A stretch of 64,000 nucleotides of DNA from Demequina capsici (GTDB lineage: Bacteria > Actinomycetota > Actinomycetes > Actinomycetales > Demequinaceae), in NCBI RefSeq assembly GCF_032102965.1, contig NZ_CP134880.1:1612001-1676000 (forward strand), written 5' to 3'. The notes below the pieces were generated by a model. The model did no database searches and had not been told where the DNA came from. It saw only the letters and a program-made list of their open reading frames with translations. The position numbers and the translations under genes were made by a program. Positions 25,789-37,928 of the stretch are shown here, in pieces (within the stretch, counting starts at the first letter, position 1; every line of letters begins with the position of its first letter).

Positions 25789-26439
25789 TCAACCTTCCTT
25801 GGTGGCCGCCGGGGCGACGGGGATGGTGGTGGTGCACACGTGGGCCCCACCCGCGAGGGTGGACAGCCGTTGCACGTGGACGTCGAGAAGACGCGAGATG
25901 GCGCGAGTCTCCGCCTCGCACCACTCGGGGGCCTCGGTCGCGATCTCCTGCACAGGGCAGTGGCCCTGGCACAGCTGGAGGGTGTAGCCGCCGGGACCCG
26001 GACGAACTGAGGTCGCATAACCCCTCACGCCGAGCGCTGCTGCGACGGCTTCGACGCGTTGGGGCATCGGGGCGCCTGCGGGAACGGTGGGCGCGATCGC
26101 TGACTCGAGCTCGGATGCCTTGGACTCGACGAACGCCTCGAGGTCACCGTGATCGCGCATGAAGCGGACCGCGTCGACCGCGACGGCGGACGAGTCCGAG
26201 GCGAGCGACTCCTGGCCGTGGTTGGTGGCGACGAACGACCTGGCGGGGCGCCCGCGTCCGCGCACGTTCGGGCCCGGCTGCTCGTGATCGACGATCAGCC
26301 TGTCGCCGATCAGGGTCGACAGGTGCCGCCGCACGCCCGCAGCCGTCAGGCTGAGCTCGGACGCGAGCGAGGCGGCGGTGATCGGTCCTGCCGTGACGAT
26401 GAGGCTGAGCACACGGTCGCGTGTGGTGTCAGCATGCAT
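25789..26439 (-). CDS. sufR: SufR, Fe-S-sensing repressor of the SUF operon
   Basis: 216 residues. N-terminal winged helix (residues ~5-70, [24 protein letters not shown]). The C-terminal sensing half has cysteines C157, C161 and C174 (LCQGHCPVQ ... EWCEAE), plus C202. This matches SufR, which ligates a [4Fe-4S] cluster and represses suf when clusters are plentiful. It heads the operon, and autoregulation is expected from its own upstream promoter. Confidence 0.92.
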   Translation of the reverse strand: MHADTTRDRVLSLIVTAGPITAASLASELSLTAAGVRRHLSTLIGDRLIVDHEQPGPNVRGRGRPARSFVATNHGQESLASDSSAVAVDAVRFMRDHGDLEAFVESKASELESAIAPTVPAGAPMPQRVEAVAAALGVRGYATSVRPGPGGYTLQLCQGHCPVQEIATEAPEWCEAETRAISRLLDVHVQRLSTLAGGAHVCTTTIPVAPAATKEG

Positions 26440-26501
26440 GCGTGGCCCCTTCTCACCGTGGAGAAGCCTGCCGGCCGTGTGCCGTCAAGCAATTAGGAAA
26501 C

Positions 26502-26530
26502 ATTTTGGTTCATTAAAAACTTCCTCGCAA
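26502..26530 (-). promoter_or_regulatory. suf operon promoter
   Basis: Minus-strand -35 TTGCGA (complement of 26525-26530), 17-bp spacer, -10 CAAAAT (complement of 26502-26507), about 65 nt before the sufR ATG. It sits in an AT-rich island (26490-26522) with an imperfect inverted repeat GAAAC-ATTTT-GGTTC (26497-26511) overlapping the -10, a candidate SufR site. Confidence 0.6.
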
Positions 26531-26605
26531 GCAAGGGACACCTAACCTGGTGTTCGCGGGCTCCGCCGTCGATGCCTCGAAGGCCCTCGCCCCTAGACTT
26601 GCCGG

Positions 26606-27553
26606 GTGAGCACGACCGACCAGTCCCCCGCCGCGGCGGCGAAGCCGTTCCCAGTCCGTCTCTGGCGCAGCAGTGCAGGCCTCCTCGGGCGCCACACCCG
26701 CGGTCTGACCATCGCGAACATCGTGACGCAGTCCGGCATCATCGTCACAGGCGGAGCAGTCCGGCTCACCGGTTCCGGCCTCGGCTGCTCCACGTGGCCG
26801 CAGTGCGAGCCGGGCGAGTTCACCCCCGAGGCCCACTCCGCGTCGGGCATCCATCCCTTCATCGAGTTCGGCAACCGCACGCTCACCGGCGTCCTCCTCG
26901 TGGTGGCGATCCTGCTCGCCATCGGAGTCTGGAACTCGCGCTCCGATCTCAAGTGGTGGGGCCTCGTGCCCGGGCTGGGCGTCATCGCGCAAGCCGTCCT
27001 CGGTGGGATCACGGTGCTCGTGCAACTCAATCCGCTTGTCGTGGCACCGCACCTTCTGCTGTCGATGCTGCTCGTGTGGCAGGCGGTCTGGCTCGCGCTC
27101 ACGTACCGTCGTGCGCCTCGTCGCGCAGGCGCGCCGCTCGCGACGCTCCGCTGGATCTCGGTCGCTCTGCTCATCGGGGTCCTGTTCATGGGAGTCCTCA
27201 CCACAGGCGCCGGCCCCCACTCCGGCGACGCCGATGCGACAGACAGGCTCGCGCTCAGCCCTGCCCACGTGGCCAAGATCCACGCGATGGTCGTATGGGC
27301 GTTCGTCGCCGTGCTCCTGTTACTGGTCTACAGGCTCCGCGGCGATCGCTCCGCAGGAGACCGGGACGAGGTCCGCAAGGCATGGATCGTCCTCGTCGCC
27401 ATCACCTTCGCGCAGGCGGCGATCGGGTACGTCCAGTACTTCACGGGTCTGCCCGAGGTCATCGTGGGCACGCACCTGCTGGGCGCGGCCGCGCTCACCG
27501 CAGCGCACTCCGCCTTCTTCTACCTCACGAAAGCAGAACAGGAACAGGGATGA
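26606..27553 (+). CDS. ctaA: Heme A synthase (CtaA)
   Basis: 315 residues, eight predicted helices. The conserved cysteine pair GCSTWPQC (residues ~55-62) and heme-ligand histidines (HPFIEFGNRTLTG, APHLLLSM, KIHAMVVW, VGTHLLGA) fit CtaA, which oxidises heme O to heme A for aa3 oxidase. GTG start is 6 nt after TAGACT, a leaderless arrangement. Couples to ilvA by a 4-bp ATGA overlap. Confidence 0.92.
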   Translation: MSTTDQSPAAAAKPFPVRLWRSSAGLLGRHTRGLTIANIVTQSGIIVTGGAVRLTGSGLGCSTWPQCEPGEFTPEAHSASGIHPFIEFGNRTLTGVLLVVAILLAIGVWNSRSDLKWWGLVPGLGVIAQAVLGGITVLVQLNPLVVAPHLLLSMLLVWQAVWLALTYRRAPRRAGAPLATLRWISVALLIGVLFMGVLTTGAGPHSGDADATDRLALSPAHVAKIHAMVVWAFVAVLLLLVYRLRGDRSAGDRDEVRKAWIVLVAITFAQAAIGYVQYFTGLPEVIVGTHLLGAAALTAAHSAFFYLTKAEQEQG

Positions 27554-28782
27554 CACAGCATGAGGTGACGTTCGCCCACATCGAGGATGCGGCGCGGACG
27601 ATCGCCGGGGTGGCGCAGCACACGCCTGTGGACCAGGCCACCTACCTGAGCGGCCTCCTAGGGGTCCCCACGTACATGAAGCTGGAGAACCTGCAGCGCA
27701 CGGGCTCCTTCAAGCTGCGGGGCGCCACCTATCGCCTGTCCCGCCTCACCGACGCGGAGCGCGCCCGTGGCGTCGTGGCCGCATCCGCAGGCAACCACGC
27801 GCAGGGCGTCGCCTTCGCCGCGCAGCAGCTCGGAATCGACGCCACCATCTTCATGCCGCTCGGCGCTCCAGTGCCCAAGCTGCTCGCCACCAAGAGCTAC
27901 GGAGCCACCGTCATCACGACCGGCACCACGGTCGAGGACTGTCTGGCGGGCGCCGCTGAACATGCCGAGCGTACGGGCGCGGTCATGATCCACCCGTTCG
28001 ACCATGCGGATGTCATCGCAGGCCAGGGCACGCTCGGGATCGAGATCATCGAGGACGTCGCCGAGGCGCAGACGATCATCGTCCCTATCGGCGGCGGGGG
28101 CCTCATCGCCGGGATCGCGGTGGCGGTCAAGGAGCTCGGCGCCAGGGCCAGGCGGGAGATCAAGGTCGTCGGGGTCCAGGCAGCGGCCTCCGCGGCCTAC
28201 CCCCCGTCGATCGCCGCCGGACACCCCGTGGCGATCGAACGTGGCGCGACCATCGCCGACGGGATCGCGGTAGCGAAGCCCGGCGAGATCACGTTCCCCC
28301 TGGTGAGGGATCTGGTCGACGAGATCGTCGTCGTCGAGGAGGACGACCTCGCGAGAGCGGTCCTCACCGTCTTCGAGCGGACAAAGCTCGTCGTCGAACC
28401 GGCAGGGGCGGCGCCGATCGCAGCGATCCTGGGCGGACTCATCGAGCCGACTGGAACGACCGTCGCCCTGCTGTCCGGCGGGAACATCGATCCGCTATTG
28501 ATGCAGAGGATCATCGCGCACGGCCTTGTGGCCTCAGGCCGCTACATGACCCTCCGGGTACCGCTGCCTGACCGCCCAGGTCAACTGTCACGGGTGGCGG
28601 AGGTGCTTGCCGCCGTGGGTGCCAACGTGATCGAGGTGCTTCACACTCGCCACGACATGGGGCTCACGCTGAACGACGTGGTGCTGCAGGTGAGCGTGGA
28701 GACCCGCGGCCCGAACCACCAGAGCGAGGTGCTCGATGCCCTCCGCGCAGCGGATTTCACCCCGGAGGTCGTCAGCTCGTGA
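27550..28782 (+). CDS. ilvA: Threonine ammonia-lyase with ACT domain
   Basis: 410 residues. PLP lysine in SFKLRGA (residues ~55-61), the glycine loop PIGGGGLIAGIAVA (~180-193) and SGGNIDP close the catalytic domain; a single C-terminal ACT-like domain (~335-410, YMTLRVPLPDRPGQLSRVAEVLAAVGANVIEV) follows. Converts threonine to 2-oxobutyrate and ammonia, for isoleucine. The one-ACT short form is common in Actinobacteria, and catabolic versus biosynthetic cannot be fixed. ATGA overlap with ctaA. Confidence 0.9.
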   Translation: MTQHEVTFAHIEDAARTIAGVAQHTPVDQATYLSGLLGVPTYMKLENLQRTGSFKLRGATYRLSRLTDAERARGVVAASAGNHAQGVAFAAQQLGIDATIFMPLGAPVPKLLATKSYGATVITTGTTVEDCLAGAAEHAERTGAVMIHPFDHADVIAGQGTLGIEIIEDVAEAQTIIVPIGGGGLIAGIAVAVKELGARARREIKVVGVQAAASAAYPPSIAAGHPVAIERGATIADGIAVAKPGEITFPLVRDLVDEIVVVEEDDLARAVLTVFERTKLVVEPAGAAPIAAILGGLIEPTGTTVALLSGGNIDPLLMQRIIAHGLVASGRYMTLRVPLPDRPGQLSRVAEVLAAVGANVIEVLHTRHDMGLTLNDVVLQVSVETRGPNHQSEVLDALRAADFTPEVVSS

Positions 28783-28826
28783 CGACGGTCGACCGTCTCG
28801 CCCTGCCGCGGCTGGATGAGTTTCGG

Positions 28827-29474
28827 TCACCGCACCAGACGTGTGGCGCCAGGACGCACCCACGGGGCATCTGCGGAACGCAGCGATGCGAAGCCGCTGC
28901 GACGCGCGCGATCAGCAGCCAGCAGCCCAGCCACTGCCGATGAAGCATGGATACGTCCGTCGAGGACCGCGGCCACCGCGTCATCCAGGGACACCCAGGC
29001 GCCGATCATGTCGCGCTCCTCGGCCTCGCGTTGATGGCGTTGGTCCTCAGGTACCTCGGAGATGCCCCGTGCGAGGAAGATCCGCACGGCCTCAGACGTA
29101 CCACCACCGGACGGGTAGTAGTCGACGAGCGTGTGCCACGTCGCCGCGATGAGGTCGGCCTCCTCGGCCAGCTCTCGACGAGCAGCAGCGACGGGGGACT
29201 CCCCTGGCATGTCGAGCAGACCGGCAGGCGGCTCCCAGCACTCGGCGCCCACGGGGTGTCGGTACTGGCGGACCAGGTATACGAGACCGTCGTCATTCAT
29301 CGCGACGATGACGACAGCCCCGGTGTGCTTCAGATAGTCGCGGACGACGACACCGGACTCCCCCAGGTCCACCTCGTCGCTCGCCACGTCCCACACCTTG
29401 CCATGGAACCGCTCATGCGTGGCCAGCACCGGCCGCGGTCCGGGCCTGTCCGCCAGGTCGCCGGAGCCGACCAC
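28827..29474 (-). CDS. Nudix hydrolase, ADP-ribose pyrophosphatase type
   Basis: 215 residues. The Nudix box lies around GLLDMPGESPVAAARRELAEEADL: the G, E, RE and EE ligands are present but the usual G near the end is D. DYYPSGGGTSEAVRIFLARG downstream is typical of ADP-ribose pyrophosphatases. GTG start 3 bp after the pyrG stop, so co-transcribed, as in mycobacteria (pyrG-Rv1700). The substrate is predicted, not shown. Confidence 0.88.
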   Translation of the reverse strand: MVGSGDLADRPGPRPVLATHERFHGKVWDVASDEVDLGESGVVVRDYLKHTGAVVIVAMNDDGLVYLVRQYRHPVGAECWEPPAGLLDMPGESPVAAARRELAEEADLIAATWHTLVDYYPSGGGTSEAVRIFLARGISEVPEDQRHQREAEERDMIGAWVSLDDAVAAVLDGRIHASSAVAGLLAADRARRSGFASLRSADAPWVRPGATRLVR

Positions 29475-29477
29475 GGG

Positions 29478-32141
<2,664 letters not shown>

Positions 32142-32145
<4 letters not shown>

Positions 32146-33326
32146 CGCCCCACCCCGATCCAGCCGCCGACGGTGTGCCAGGCGTCCTCGAGCCACGGCC
32201 CTCCGCCAGGCGTGATCCAGAAAGCGACGCCGAGCGCCAGCAACGCCGACATCAGCAGTGCGATCACCACCCACCACGGATATCGGTGCCGGTAGAGCAC
32301 AGACAGCGCCTCGGCATCGACGATCCGATCGCCCGCCTGAAGCCGAGCCAGGAAGGTGCCCGCGGCGCCCACGGCATGGTCATGCGCCGAGGTCTCCAGC
32401 AGCGACGTCAGGTCGCCTGCTACCCCCAGGGTCACGATGGAGGCCGCGCCGCCGGAGCGAGCCAGAAGGATCGCGACATCCGCGCTGCCAAGCGACGACT
32501 CGACCTCGGAATGTGCCAGACCCAAGGTATCGAGCCTGCTCGCACCAGCCTCTCCGCCCGCGGGGTCGTGCAGCATGATGTGCGCGGCACGGGCGAGAGC
32601 TCGCTCCGAGACGGACTCGACGTCGCCCAGGATTACGGTCGCCGGGTACGCGCCCTCCATCACCGTGTCCGCGGCCTCGGAGACGGCGATGATCACCGGC
32701 CGATGCTCGCGCAGGTACGGTCGCAGCGCCTTCAGCCTGCTCCTGTGCTGGAAGCCAGGGGCGACGATCACGACTTGGCGTCCCGCGAGATCCACACCGG
32801 TGTCGGGAATCCCCCGAGCCTCCAGCAGCATCGGCGCTTCATGCTCGATACGGTCCACCGCGTCGGCCGCGAACGCGGCGAGCTGGACATGGAGGCCCTC
32901 CTCGGCGTCCGCCATCGCATCGCCGACGGTATCCGGGGTGAGGACCGTGCCGCGGGCGAGCTCCCGATCCCCGGCACGCATCACACCGTCGGGGAAGATC
33001 GTGGCTCGCGTCCCATCCATGAGCGCCATCACGGCGCTCGTCGCGTCGTCCACCACCCTGATGCCCGCGCCTACCAGCACGGCCGCACCACCGGCGGGAT
33101 ACCTTCCGGAGACGGTCCGCTGCGCATTCACCACAGCCGCGGGTCCGACCGCGGCGAGCTCCTCCGCGGTGCGCGAGTCGAGATCCATGACGTCGATCAC
33201 CGCGATGTCCCCCTTGCGGAGACGCCGGAGGAGCGCTCGTGGGCTGGACTCGAGGCGAAGCGTTCCGGTGATCTCCCCCAGTGCGGTGGCGGTGTCTCGG
33301 CGGCGGCTGGGGCTCATGTGGCTCAT
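32142..33326 (-). CDS. steA: SteA-like cytokinetic-ring protein (thiamin pyrophosphokinase-like fold)
   Basis: 394 residues. Cytosolic TPK-like core with GDIAVIDVMDLDSRTAEEL, VVNAQRTVSGRYPAGGAAVLV and the AATVILGDVESVS region, then a single C-terminal membrane helix (~355-380, YPWWVVIALLMSALLALGVAFWI). Homologue of Rv1697 / SteA, which interacts with SteB at the division site. Overlaps recN by 4 bp (ATGA) and is followed by steB with 4 bp overlap. No known TPK catalytic role. Confidence 0.88.
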
Positions 33327-35011
33327 GGTGCCACGATGGAGGCCTCCAACAGCTCAAGCGCGTGGGCGCGTGCGGTCTCCGACTCCTCGCGGCCCGACAG
33401 CAGACGAGCGATCTCCTGCACCCGTTGCTCGCCTTCGACGGACACGACCTGCGAGCGAGTGATCGACCCATCCGTGGACTTCGCGACGACAATGTGGGTA
33501 TCGGCGAATGCTGCGACCTGAGCGAGATGGGTCACGACGAGCACCTGATGCGTGCGCGCAAGCTCCGCGAGCCGCCTGCCGACCGCCTGCGCGGCCTTTC
33601 CGCCGACGCCGGCGTCCACCTCGTCGAACACGAACGTGTGCCCAGGCCGGAGCGCTCCTCGAGCGAGCGCCACCTCGATCGCAAGCATGACGCGCGACAG
33701 CTCGCCGCCCGACGCGGACTCAGCCACCGGCCGCGCGGGAGCGCCCGGATGCGCGGCGAGCGTCATCATCACCGCGTCGGCGCCAGAGTGACGCAGCTCG
33801 TCGGGCTCCACCGACACGGCGAACTGCGCGTCGGGCATCGCAAGCGACGCGAGCTCGGCGCGCACCGCTGTCGCGAGACGCGTGGCCGCGGCGATCCTGC
33901 CGGCCGTGACGCGCGCGGCGACGTCACGCACGAGCGTCTCCGCGCGGGCCGCCGTCTCGCGACGCAGCTCGAGCCGCTCGTCCCATTCATCGTCCTGCGC
34001 CACCGATTCGGCCGCTCGGATCCGGTAGTCCAAGAGCCCGTCGTAGTCGGCGCCGACGCGTCGCATGAGACCCGCGAGCGCGGAACGCCGGGTGAGCACC
34101 AGGTCCAGACGCGCCGGGTCCGAGTCCATCCTGTCCAGGTATGACGCCAGCTCGGAGGCGACATCCGAAGCCGTGTACGAGATCTCGGAGAGCCGTTGCT
34201 CGAGCTCGACGAGCGCAGGGTCGTGCCGTGCCGCTTCCGCCAATGCGCGACGCGCGCCGTCGACGGCGATCACGAGCGTCAGGTCAGACTCACCGTCGAT
34301 CGCTTCGTGAGCCCCGAGAACGCCGGCGCGCACCGCCTCGGAGTTCTGCAGCACCGCGGCCTCGGCGGCGAGTGCCTCGTCCTCGCCTGGCTGAGGGTCG
34401 ATCTCGTCGATCGCTGCGAGGTCGTCTCGCATCCGGGCCGCTTCCATCCGCGCACGATCCGCACCCGACTCCATGCGCTCCAGCTCCTCGCGAGCCTCGC
34501 GCCAGGCATTCCACGCCCTCGAGAACTCCGCGATCACAGTGGCGTGGGAATCGCCTGCGTATTCGTCGAGGAGCGCCCGCTGTCGGGCGGTGCTCCGAAG
34601 GCGCTGCTGGTCGGACTGGCCGTGCACCGTGACCCATTCGGACGCGAGCTCGGCGAGCAGCACCTGCGGCACCGTGCGACCGCCGATGACCGTCCTCGAC
34701 CTGGAGGTCGCGCCGACGGACCGGCTCACGACGACCGTGCCGTCGTCATCGAGCACTGCGCCCGCGTCCTCTAGCCGATCAGCCTGTGAGGAGCCCGGCT
34801 CGACGTCCACCACCGCCTCGGCGAGGGCGGAGTCCGCACCGACTCTCACCGTCGCCGGCACCGCCTTGGAGCCAAGGATGAGGCCCAGCCCGGTGAGGAC
34901 CATGGTCTTGCCCGCGCCTGTCTCACCTGAGACGACCGTGAGCCCGGGGCCGAGCTCGAGACGCGCGGCCTCGATGACCCCCAGGTTCTCGATGGAGAGC
35001 TCGTGCAGCAC
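33323..35011 (-). CDS. recN: DNA repair protein RecN
   Basis: 562 residues, SMC-like. Walker A GETGAGKT (29-36), central coiled coil (~150-375), signature SGGELSRVMLAIEVAL and Walker B VFDEVDAGVGG, then the H-loop VVTHLAQVAAFAD. Acts in double-strand break repair. GTG start, 0 bp after the nadK TAG. Unlike the imuA gene, no SOS box is seen at its start, since it is embedded in the tlyA-nadK-recN-steA-steB operon. Confidence 0.95.
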   Translation of the reverse strand: MLHELSIENLGVIEAARLELGPGLTVVSGETGAGKTMVLTGLGLILGSKAVPATVRVGADSALAEAVVDVEPGSSQADRLEDAGAVLDDDGTVVVSRSVGATSRSRTVIGGRTVPQVLLAELASEWVTVHGQSDQQRLRSTARQRALLDEYAGDSHATVIAEFSRAWNAWREAREELERMESGADRARMEAARMRDDLAAIDEIDPQPGEDEALAAEAAVLQNSEAVRAGVLGAHEAIDGESDLTLVIAVDGARRALAEAARHDPALVELEQRLSEISYTASDVASELASYLDRMDSDPARLDLVLTRRSALAGLMRRVGADYDGLLDYRIRAAESVAQDDEWDERLELRRETAARAETLVRDVAARVTAGRIAAATRLATAVRAELASLAMPDAQFAVSVEPDELRHSGADAVMMTLAAHPGAPARPVAESASGGELSRVMLAIEVALARGALRPGHTFVFDEVDAGVGGKAAQAVGRRLAELARTHQVLVVTHLAQVAAFADTHIVVAKSTDGSITRSQVVSVEGEQRVQEIARLLSGREESETARAHALELLEASIVAP

Positions 35012-35887
35012 CTAGTGGCCCTCCCCCGCTACTCCCGGCGCACGCACTCGACCGTCCTCGCGCCACCCTGTGGTGGGCAGGTGGAACTTGCGCACGAGCC
35101 GCTCCGTGAACGGCGCGTCGGATAGCCGCGCGAGCCGCACACGTCCAGCGCTGTAGGCCATCTCGACCCGCCCGCCCGGCTGTAAAGGGATGGTGCGCGA
35201 GCCGTCGAGAACCACGTGGCCCGACGTCTCCGAATGCGGCACCACGTCGATGGTGAACGTCGACCCGGGCCCGATCACGAGCGGCCGAGCGAACAGTGCG
35301 TGGGCCGCGAGCGGCACCAGAAGCAACCCCTCCACATTCGGCCAGAGCACCGGGCCGCCTCCCGAGAACGCGTGCGCGGTCGATCCTGTCGCAGTCGCGA
35401 CGACGATGCCGTCGCATCCGAAGCTCGACAGCGGCCGCCCGTCGACCGCCAGGTCCACCTCAAGCATCGTCCGAGGATTCGCGCGCTCGATCGTCGCCTC
35501 ATTGAGGGCCCATCCGACCTCGACGTCTCCGGAGGCGGCGATCACCTTGACGTCTACCGTTCCGCGCTCCTCGATCTCATAGGCGCCCGACGCGAGCCTC
35601 TGCGCAGCGTGAGCCACATCGTCGCGCTCCAGCTCTGCGAGGAAACCGACATGACCCAGGTTGACTCCGAGCAGAGGGATCCCCGCGTCGCGCGTCAGGT
35701 GCGCGGCGTGGAGCATGGTCCCATCGCCGCCCAGCACCAACGCAGCCTCGATGGGCGCATCGACCCCGGCGGCGAAATCTGTGCACGCGTCGATCCCTGC
35801 GTCCACGAGCGCTGCCCGCGCCACCTCGACCGCGGCGAGCGTGTCCTCGCGGTGCGGATTCGCGACTATCAGGATCCGACGGCCCAT
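35012..35887 (-). CDS. nadK: NAD kinase
   Basis: 291 residues. The GGDGTM motif (G53-G54-D55-G56-T57), NLGHVGFL and GIVVATATGSTAHAFSGGGPVLWP are diagnostic of NAD kinase, which makes NADP with ATP or polyphosphate. ATG at 35885-35887 has GGAGG at good spacing; a GTG one codon upstream overlaps the tlyA stop. Co-transcribed with tlyA and recN. Confidence 0.95.
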   Translation of the reverse strand: MGRRILIVANPHREDTLAAVEVARAALVDAGIDACTDFAAGVDAPIEAALVLGGDGTMLHAAHLTRDAGIPLLGVNLGHVGFLAELERDDVAHAAQRLASGAYEIEERGTVDVKVIAASGDVEVGWALNEATIERANPRTMLEVDLAVDGRPLSSFGCDGIVVATATGSTAHAFSGGGPVLWPNVEGLLLVPLAAHALFARPLVIGPGSTFTIDVVPHSETSGHVVLDGSRTIPLQPGGRVEMAYSAGRVRLARLSDAPFTERLVRKFHLPTTGWREDGRVRAPGVAGEGH

Positions 35888-36732
35888 CACTCTCCCTCCC
35901 GCTGCCCTGAGGCATGCACCTCACGACGGATCGCGGCGTTCTCCGCGTCCTGGTCGAGCACTGGCCACGCGGGCTCCTGCTCACTGTCGCTTCTAGCCTG
36001 CCATGGCCCACCGACCCACACGAAGAATTCCACGTTCCCGTGCGGACCAGGGAGTCCGCTGCGTGCGACATGACGCACGACGAGCCCGAGCGCACGCGCA
36101 GCAGCCAGCACGCCGGCCACCGCGGCCGCCCTGTCGGCGAGGCTCGTCACCACCCCACCCGCGCCAAGACGCTCCCGCCCCACCTCGAACTGCGGCTTCA
36201 CCATCAGAAGCATCTGAGCGCCCTCGCGAGCGAAGTCCGCAAGCGCGGGAAGCACCAGTCGAAGCGAGATGAACGAGAGATCGGCGACCACAAGATCGAC
36301 GCCGGCGCCGGGAGCGGAGGCACTCAGGTCGCGCACATTCACCCCTTCGCGGGACGTGACTCGCGGGTCCGCGGCGATCGCAGCCGCCATCTGACCATGG
36401 CCGACGTCCACAGCCAGCACATGCGCCACGCCGTGTTCAAGCAGCGTCTGCGTGAAGCCTCCGGTCGAGGCGCCTGCGTCGAGAACAGTCATGCCGGCCA
36501 CATTCAGGCCGAGAGGCGCACACGCTTCGAGTGCACCGGCCAACTTGAACGCGGCGCGCGACACGTAGCGAGCGTCTGCGCTCACGGTGATCACCGTGTC
36601 CGCAGACACGGTGTGCGACGGCCGCGTGACCGTCGCACCGTCCACAGCGACAGCACCAGAGCGGATGAGCTCCTGCGCATGCGAACGGGACCGTGCAACA
36701 CCCCGCTCCGCCAGCGCGCGGTCGAGCCGCAC
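35887..36732 (-). CDS. tlyA: TlyA-type rRNA 2'-O-methyltransferase
   Basis: 281 residues. N-terminal S4 RNA-binding domain (1-60, MRLDRALAERGVARSRSHAQELIRSGAVAVDG), then an FtsJ-like methyltransferase with LDAGASTGGFT (84-94) and the acidic DLVVADLSFISL. TlyA methylates 16S and 23S rRNA, and mycobacterial TlyA governs capreomycin sensitivity. GTG start. The C-terminal ~30 residues (ARSDSEQEPAWPVLDQDAEN) are an unusual extension beyond the core. Confidence 0.93.
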   Translation of the reverse strand: MRLDRALAERGVARSRSHAQELIRSGAVAVDGATVTRPSHTVSADTVITVSADARYVSRAAFKLAGALEACAPLGLNVAGMTVLDAGASTGGFTQTLLEHGVAHVLAVDVGHGQMAAAIAADPRVTSREGVNVRDLSASAPGAGVDLVVADLSFISLRLVLPALADFAREGAQMLLMVKPQFEVGRERLGAGGVVTSLADRAAAVAGVLAAARALGLVVRHVARSGLPGPHGNVEFFVWVGGPWQARSDSEQEPAWPVLDQDAENAAIRREVHASGQREGE

Positions 36733-36739
36733 CGCGAGC

Positions 36740-36910
36740 TCAGGAGTCGTCGCGAAGACGGCCCGAGAGCGACTCCTGGATCTTGTCGAAGAAGTCCGCC
36801 TGCTCCTGAAGATCCGAGGGCATCTCGGTCACCGAACGCAGCGCCTTCTTCACCTCCGCCGGATAGTCGACCTCTCCGAGAGGCTCGCGGTGCTCGTTGA
36901 TCTCAGCCAT
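36740..36910 (-). CDS. Small conserved protein between tlyA and the HAD gene
   Basis: 56 residues, MAEINEHREPLG... ending RLRDDS. Highly charged and acidic-polar; DLQEQADFFDKIQESLS in the middle is helical, with no membrane segment. It sits where mycobacteria carry the similarly small Rv1693 between the HAD and tlyA genes. It ends 7 bp before the tlyA start and begins 4 bp after the HAD stop, so the whole cluster is one transcript. Function unknown. Confidence 0.8.
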   Translation of the reverse strand: MAEINEHREPLGEVDYPAEVKKALRSVTEMPSDLQEQADFFDKIQESLSGRLRDDS

Positions 36911-36914
36911 GTCG

Positions 36915-37928
36915 TCAGGCTACCCCGTCATCGGTGAGCGCCTCAACGTCGAGGAAGCCCCCCGCGTCGACCGTGGACCATGCCGCGGCACACGCGGCAC
37001 GCACGCGATCGATGCGACTGCCGCCCTCGACGGACAGCAGGCCTTCCCGCACCCGGGCGCGGGCGTCGCCGACCAGCCACCATCCGTGTGCCTCCACCGG
37101 CGCGGGGTGCGGCTCGGCGAGTCCCGACATGTCCTCGGTGATATAGGCCGGCCGCATGTCCGGCGACGCGAGGATGGCCTCGCGCGGGCCGTCGACTCCG
37201 GTGAGCACGAGCAGCCCCGCGTAACCAGCGGCGCGCGCGCCCTTCAGGTCCGTGTCCAGCCGATCCCCGATCATCACCGGGTTGTGAGCCTCGGCCTTCG
37301 CGGCCGCCAGGTGGAACATGGCCGGCTCGGGCTTGCCCGCTGCAGGAGGAATGGCGCCGGTAGCCTCCGCCACCGCACGGACCAAGGATCCGTTGCCCGG
37401 GGCGATGCCTCGATCATTCGGGATCGTCAGGTCCAGGTTCGTTGCAACGTGCAACGCACCACCCTGCACGGCATAGGCCACCTCAGCCAGATCACGCCAC
37501 CGAATGTCCGGGTTGAAGCCCTGGATCACTGCGTCGGGTGCATCTGCGGCGCTCTCCACCGTCGCAAAGCCGAGCTCCTCGACCGCGGCCTTCAGTCCGT
37601 CACCACCGACGACCAGCACGGTGGCGTCGCTCGGCACCAGGGTGGCGAGAAGAGCGGCGCCTGCCTGCGCTGCCGTCATGACCTCGTCGCGGGTGGTCGG
37701 CATGCCCAAGTCGGTCAGGTGCGCGGCGACCGTCTCCGGAGCCCGGTTCGCGTTGTTCGTCACGAAGACGACTCGCATGCCGGCCGCGCGTGCGGCAGCG
37801 AGCGCCGGCGGCGCGCTGGGAATAGCTTCAGGCCCGCGGTACGCGACACCATCGAGGTCAACGAGCGCGACGTCGTGCACCTCCTGAAGGGGTCGTGTGG
37901 TCCCCCGCAGCATCGGCCTGTCCGTCAC
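36915..37928 (-). CDS. HAD-IIA family sugar phosphatase (NagD-like)
   Basis: 337 residues. HAD motif [13 protein letters not shown] (D24, D26), [11 protein letters not shown], the motif III region [16 protein letters not shown] and [15 protein letters not shown] match NagD-type phosphatases (Rv1692 in mycobacteria is a glycerol-3-phosphate phosphatase). Overlaps the upstream TPR gene by 4 bp (GTGA). Cofactor Mg2+ by family; the substrate is inferred. Confidence 0.88.
   Translation of the reverse strand: MTDRPMLRGTTRPLQEVHDVALVDLDGVAYRGPEAIPSAPPALAAARAAGMRVVFVTNNANRAPETVAAHLTDLGMPTTRDEVMTAAQAGAALLATLVPSDATVLVVGGDGLKAAVEELGFATVESAADAPDAVIQGFNPDIRWRDLAEVAYAVQGGALHVATNLDLTIPNDRGIAPGNGSLVRAVAEATGAIPPAAGKPEPAMFHLAAAKAEAHNPVMIGDRLDTDLKGARAAGYAGLLVLTGVDGPREAILASPDMRPAYITEDMSGLAEPHPAPVEAHGWWLVGDARARVREGLLSVEGGSRIDRVRAACAAAWSTVDAGGFLDVEALTDDGVA

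Noticed and set aside
34990..35020. A second SOS box at recN
   Set aside because: No TCGAAC-N4-GTTCGA-like sequence at the recN start, which lies inside an operon and abuts nadK.
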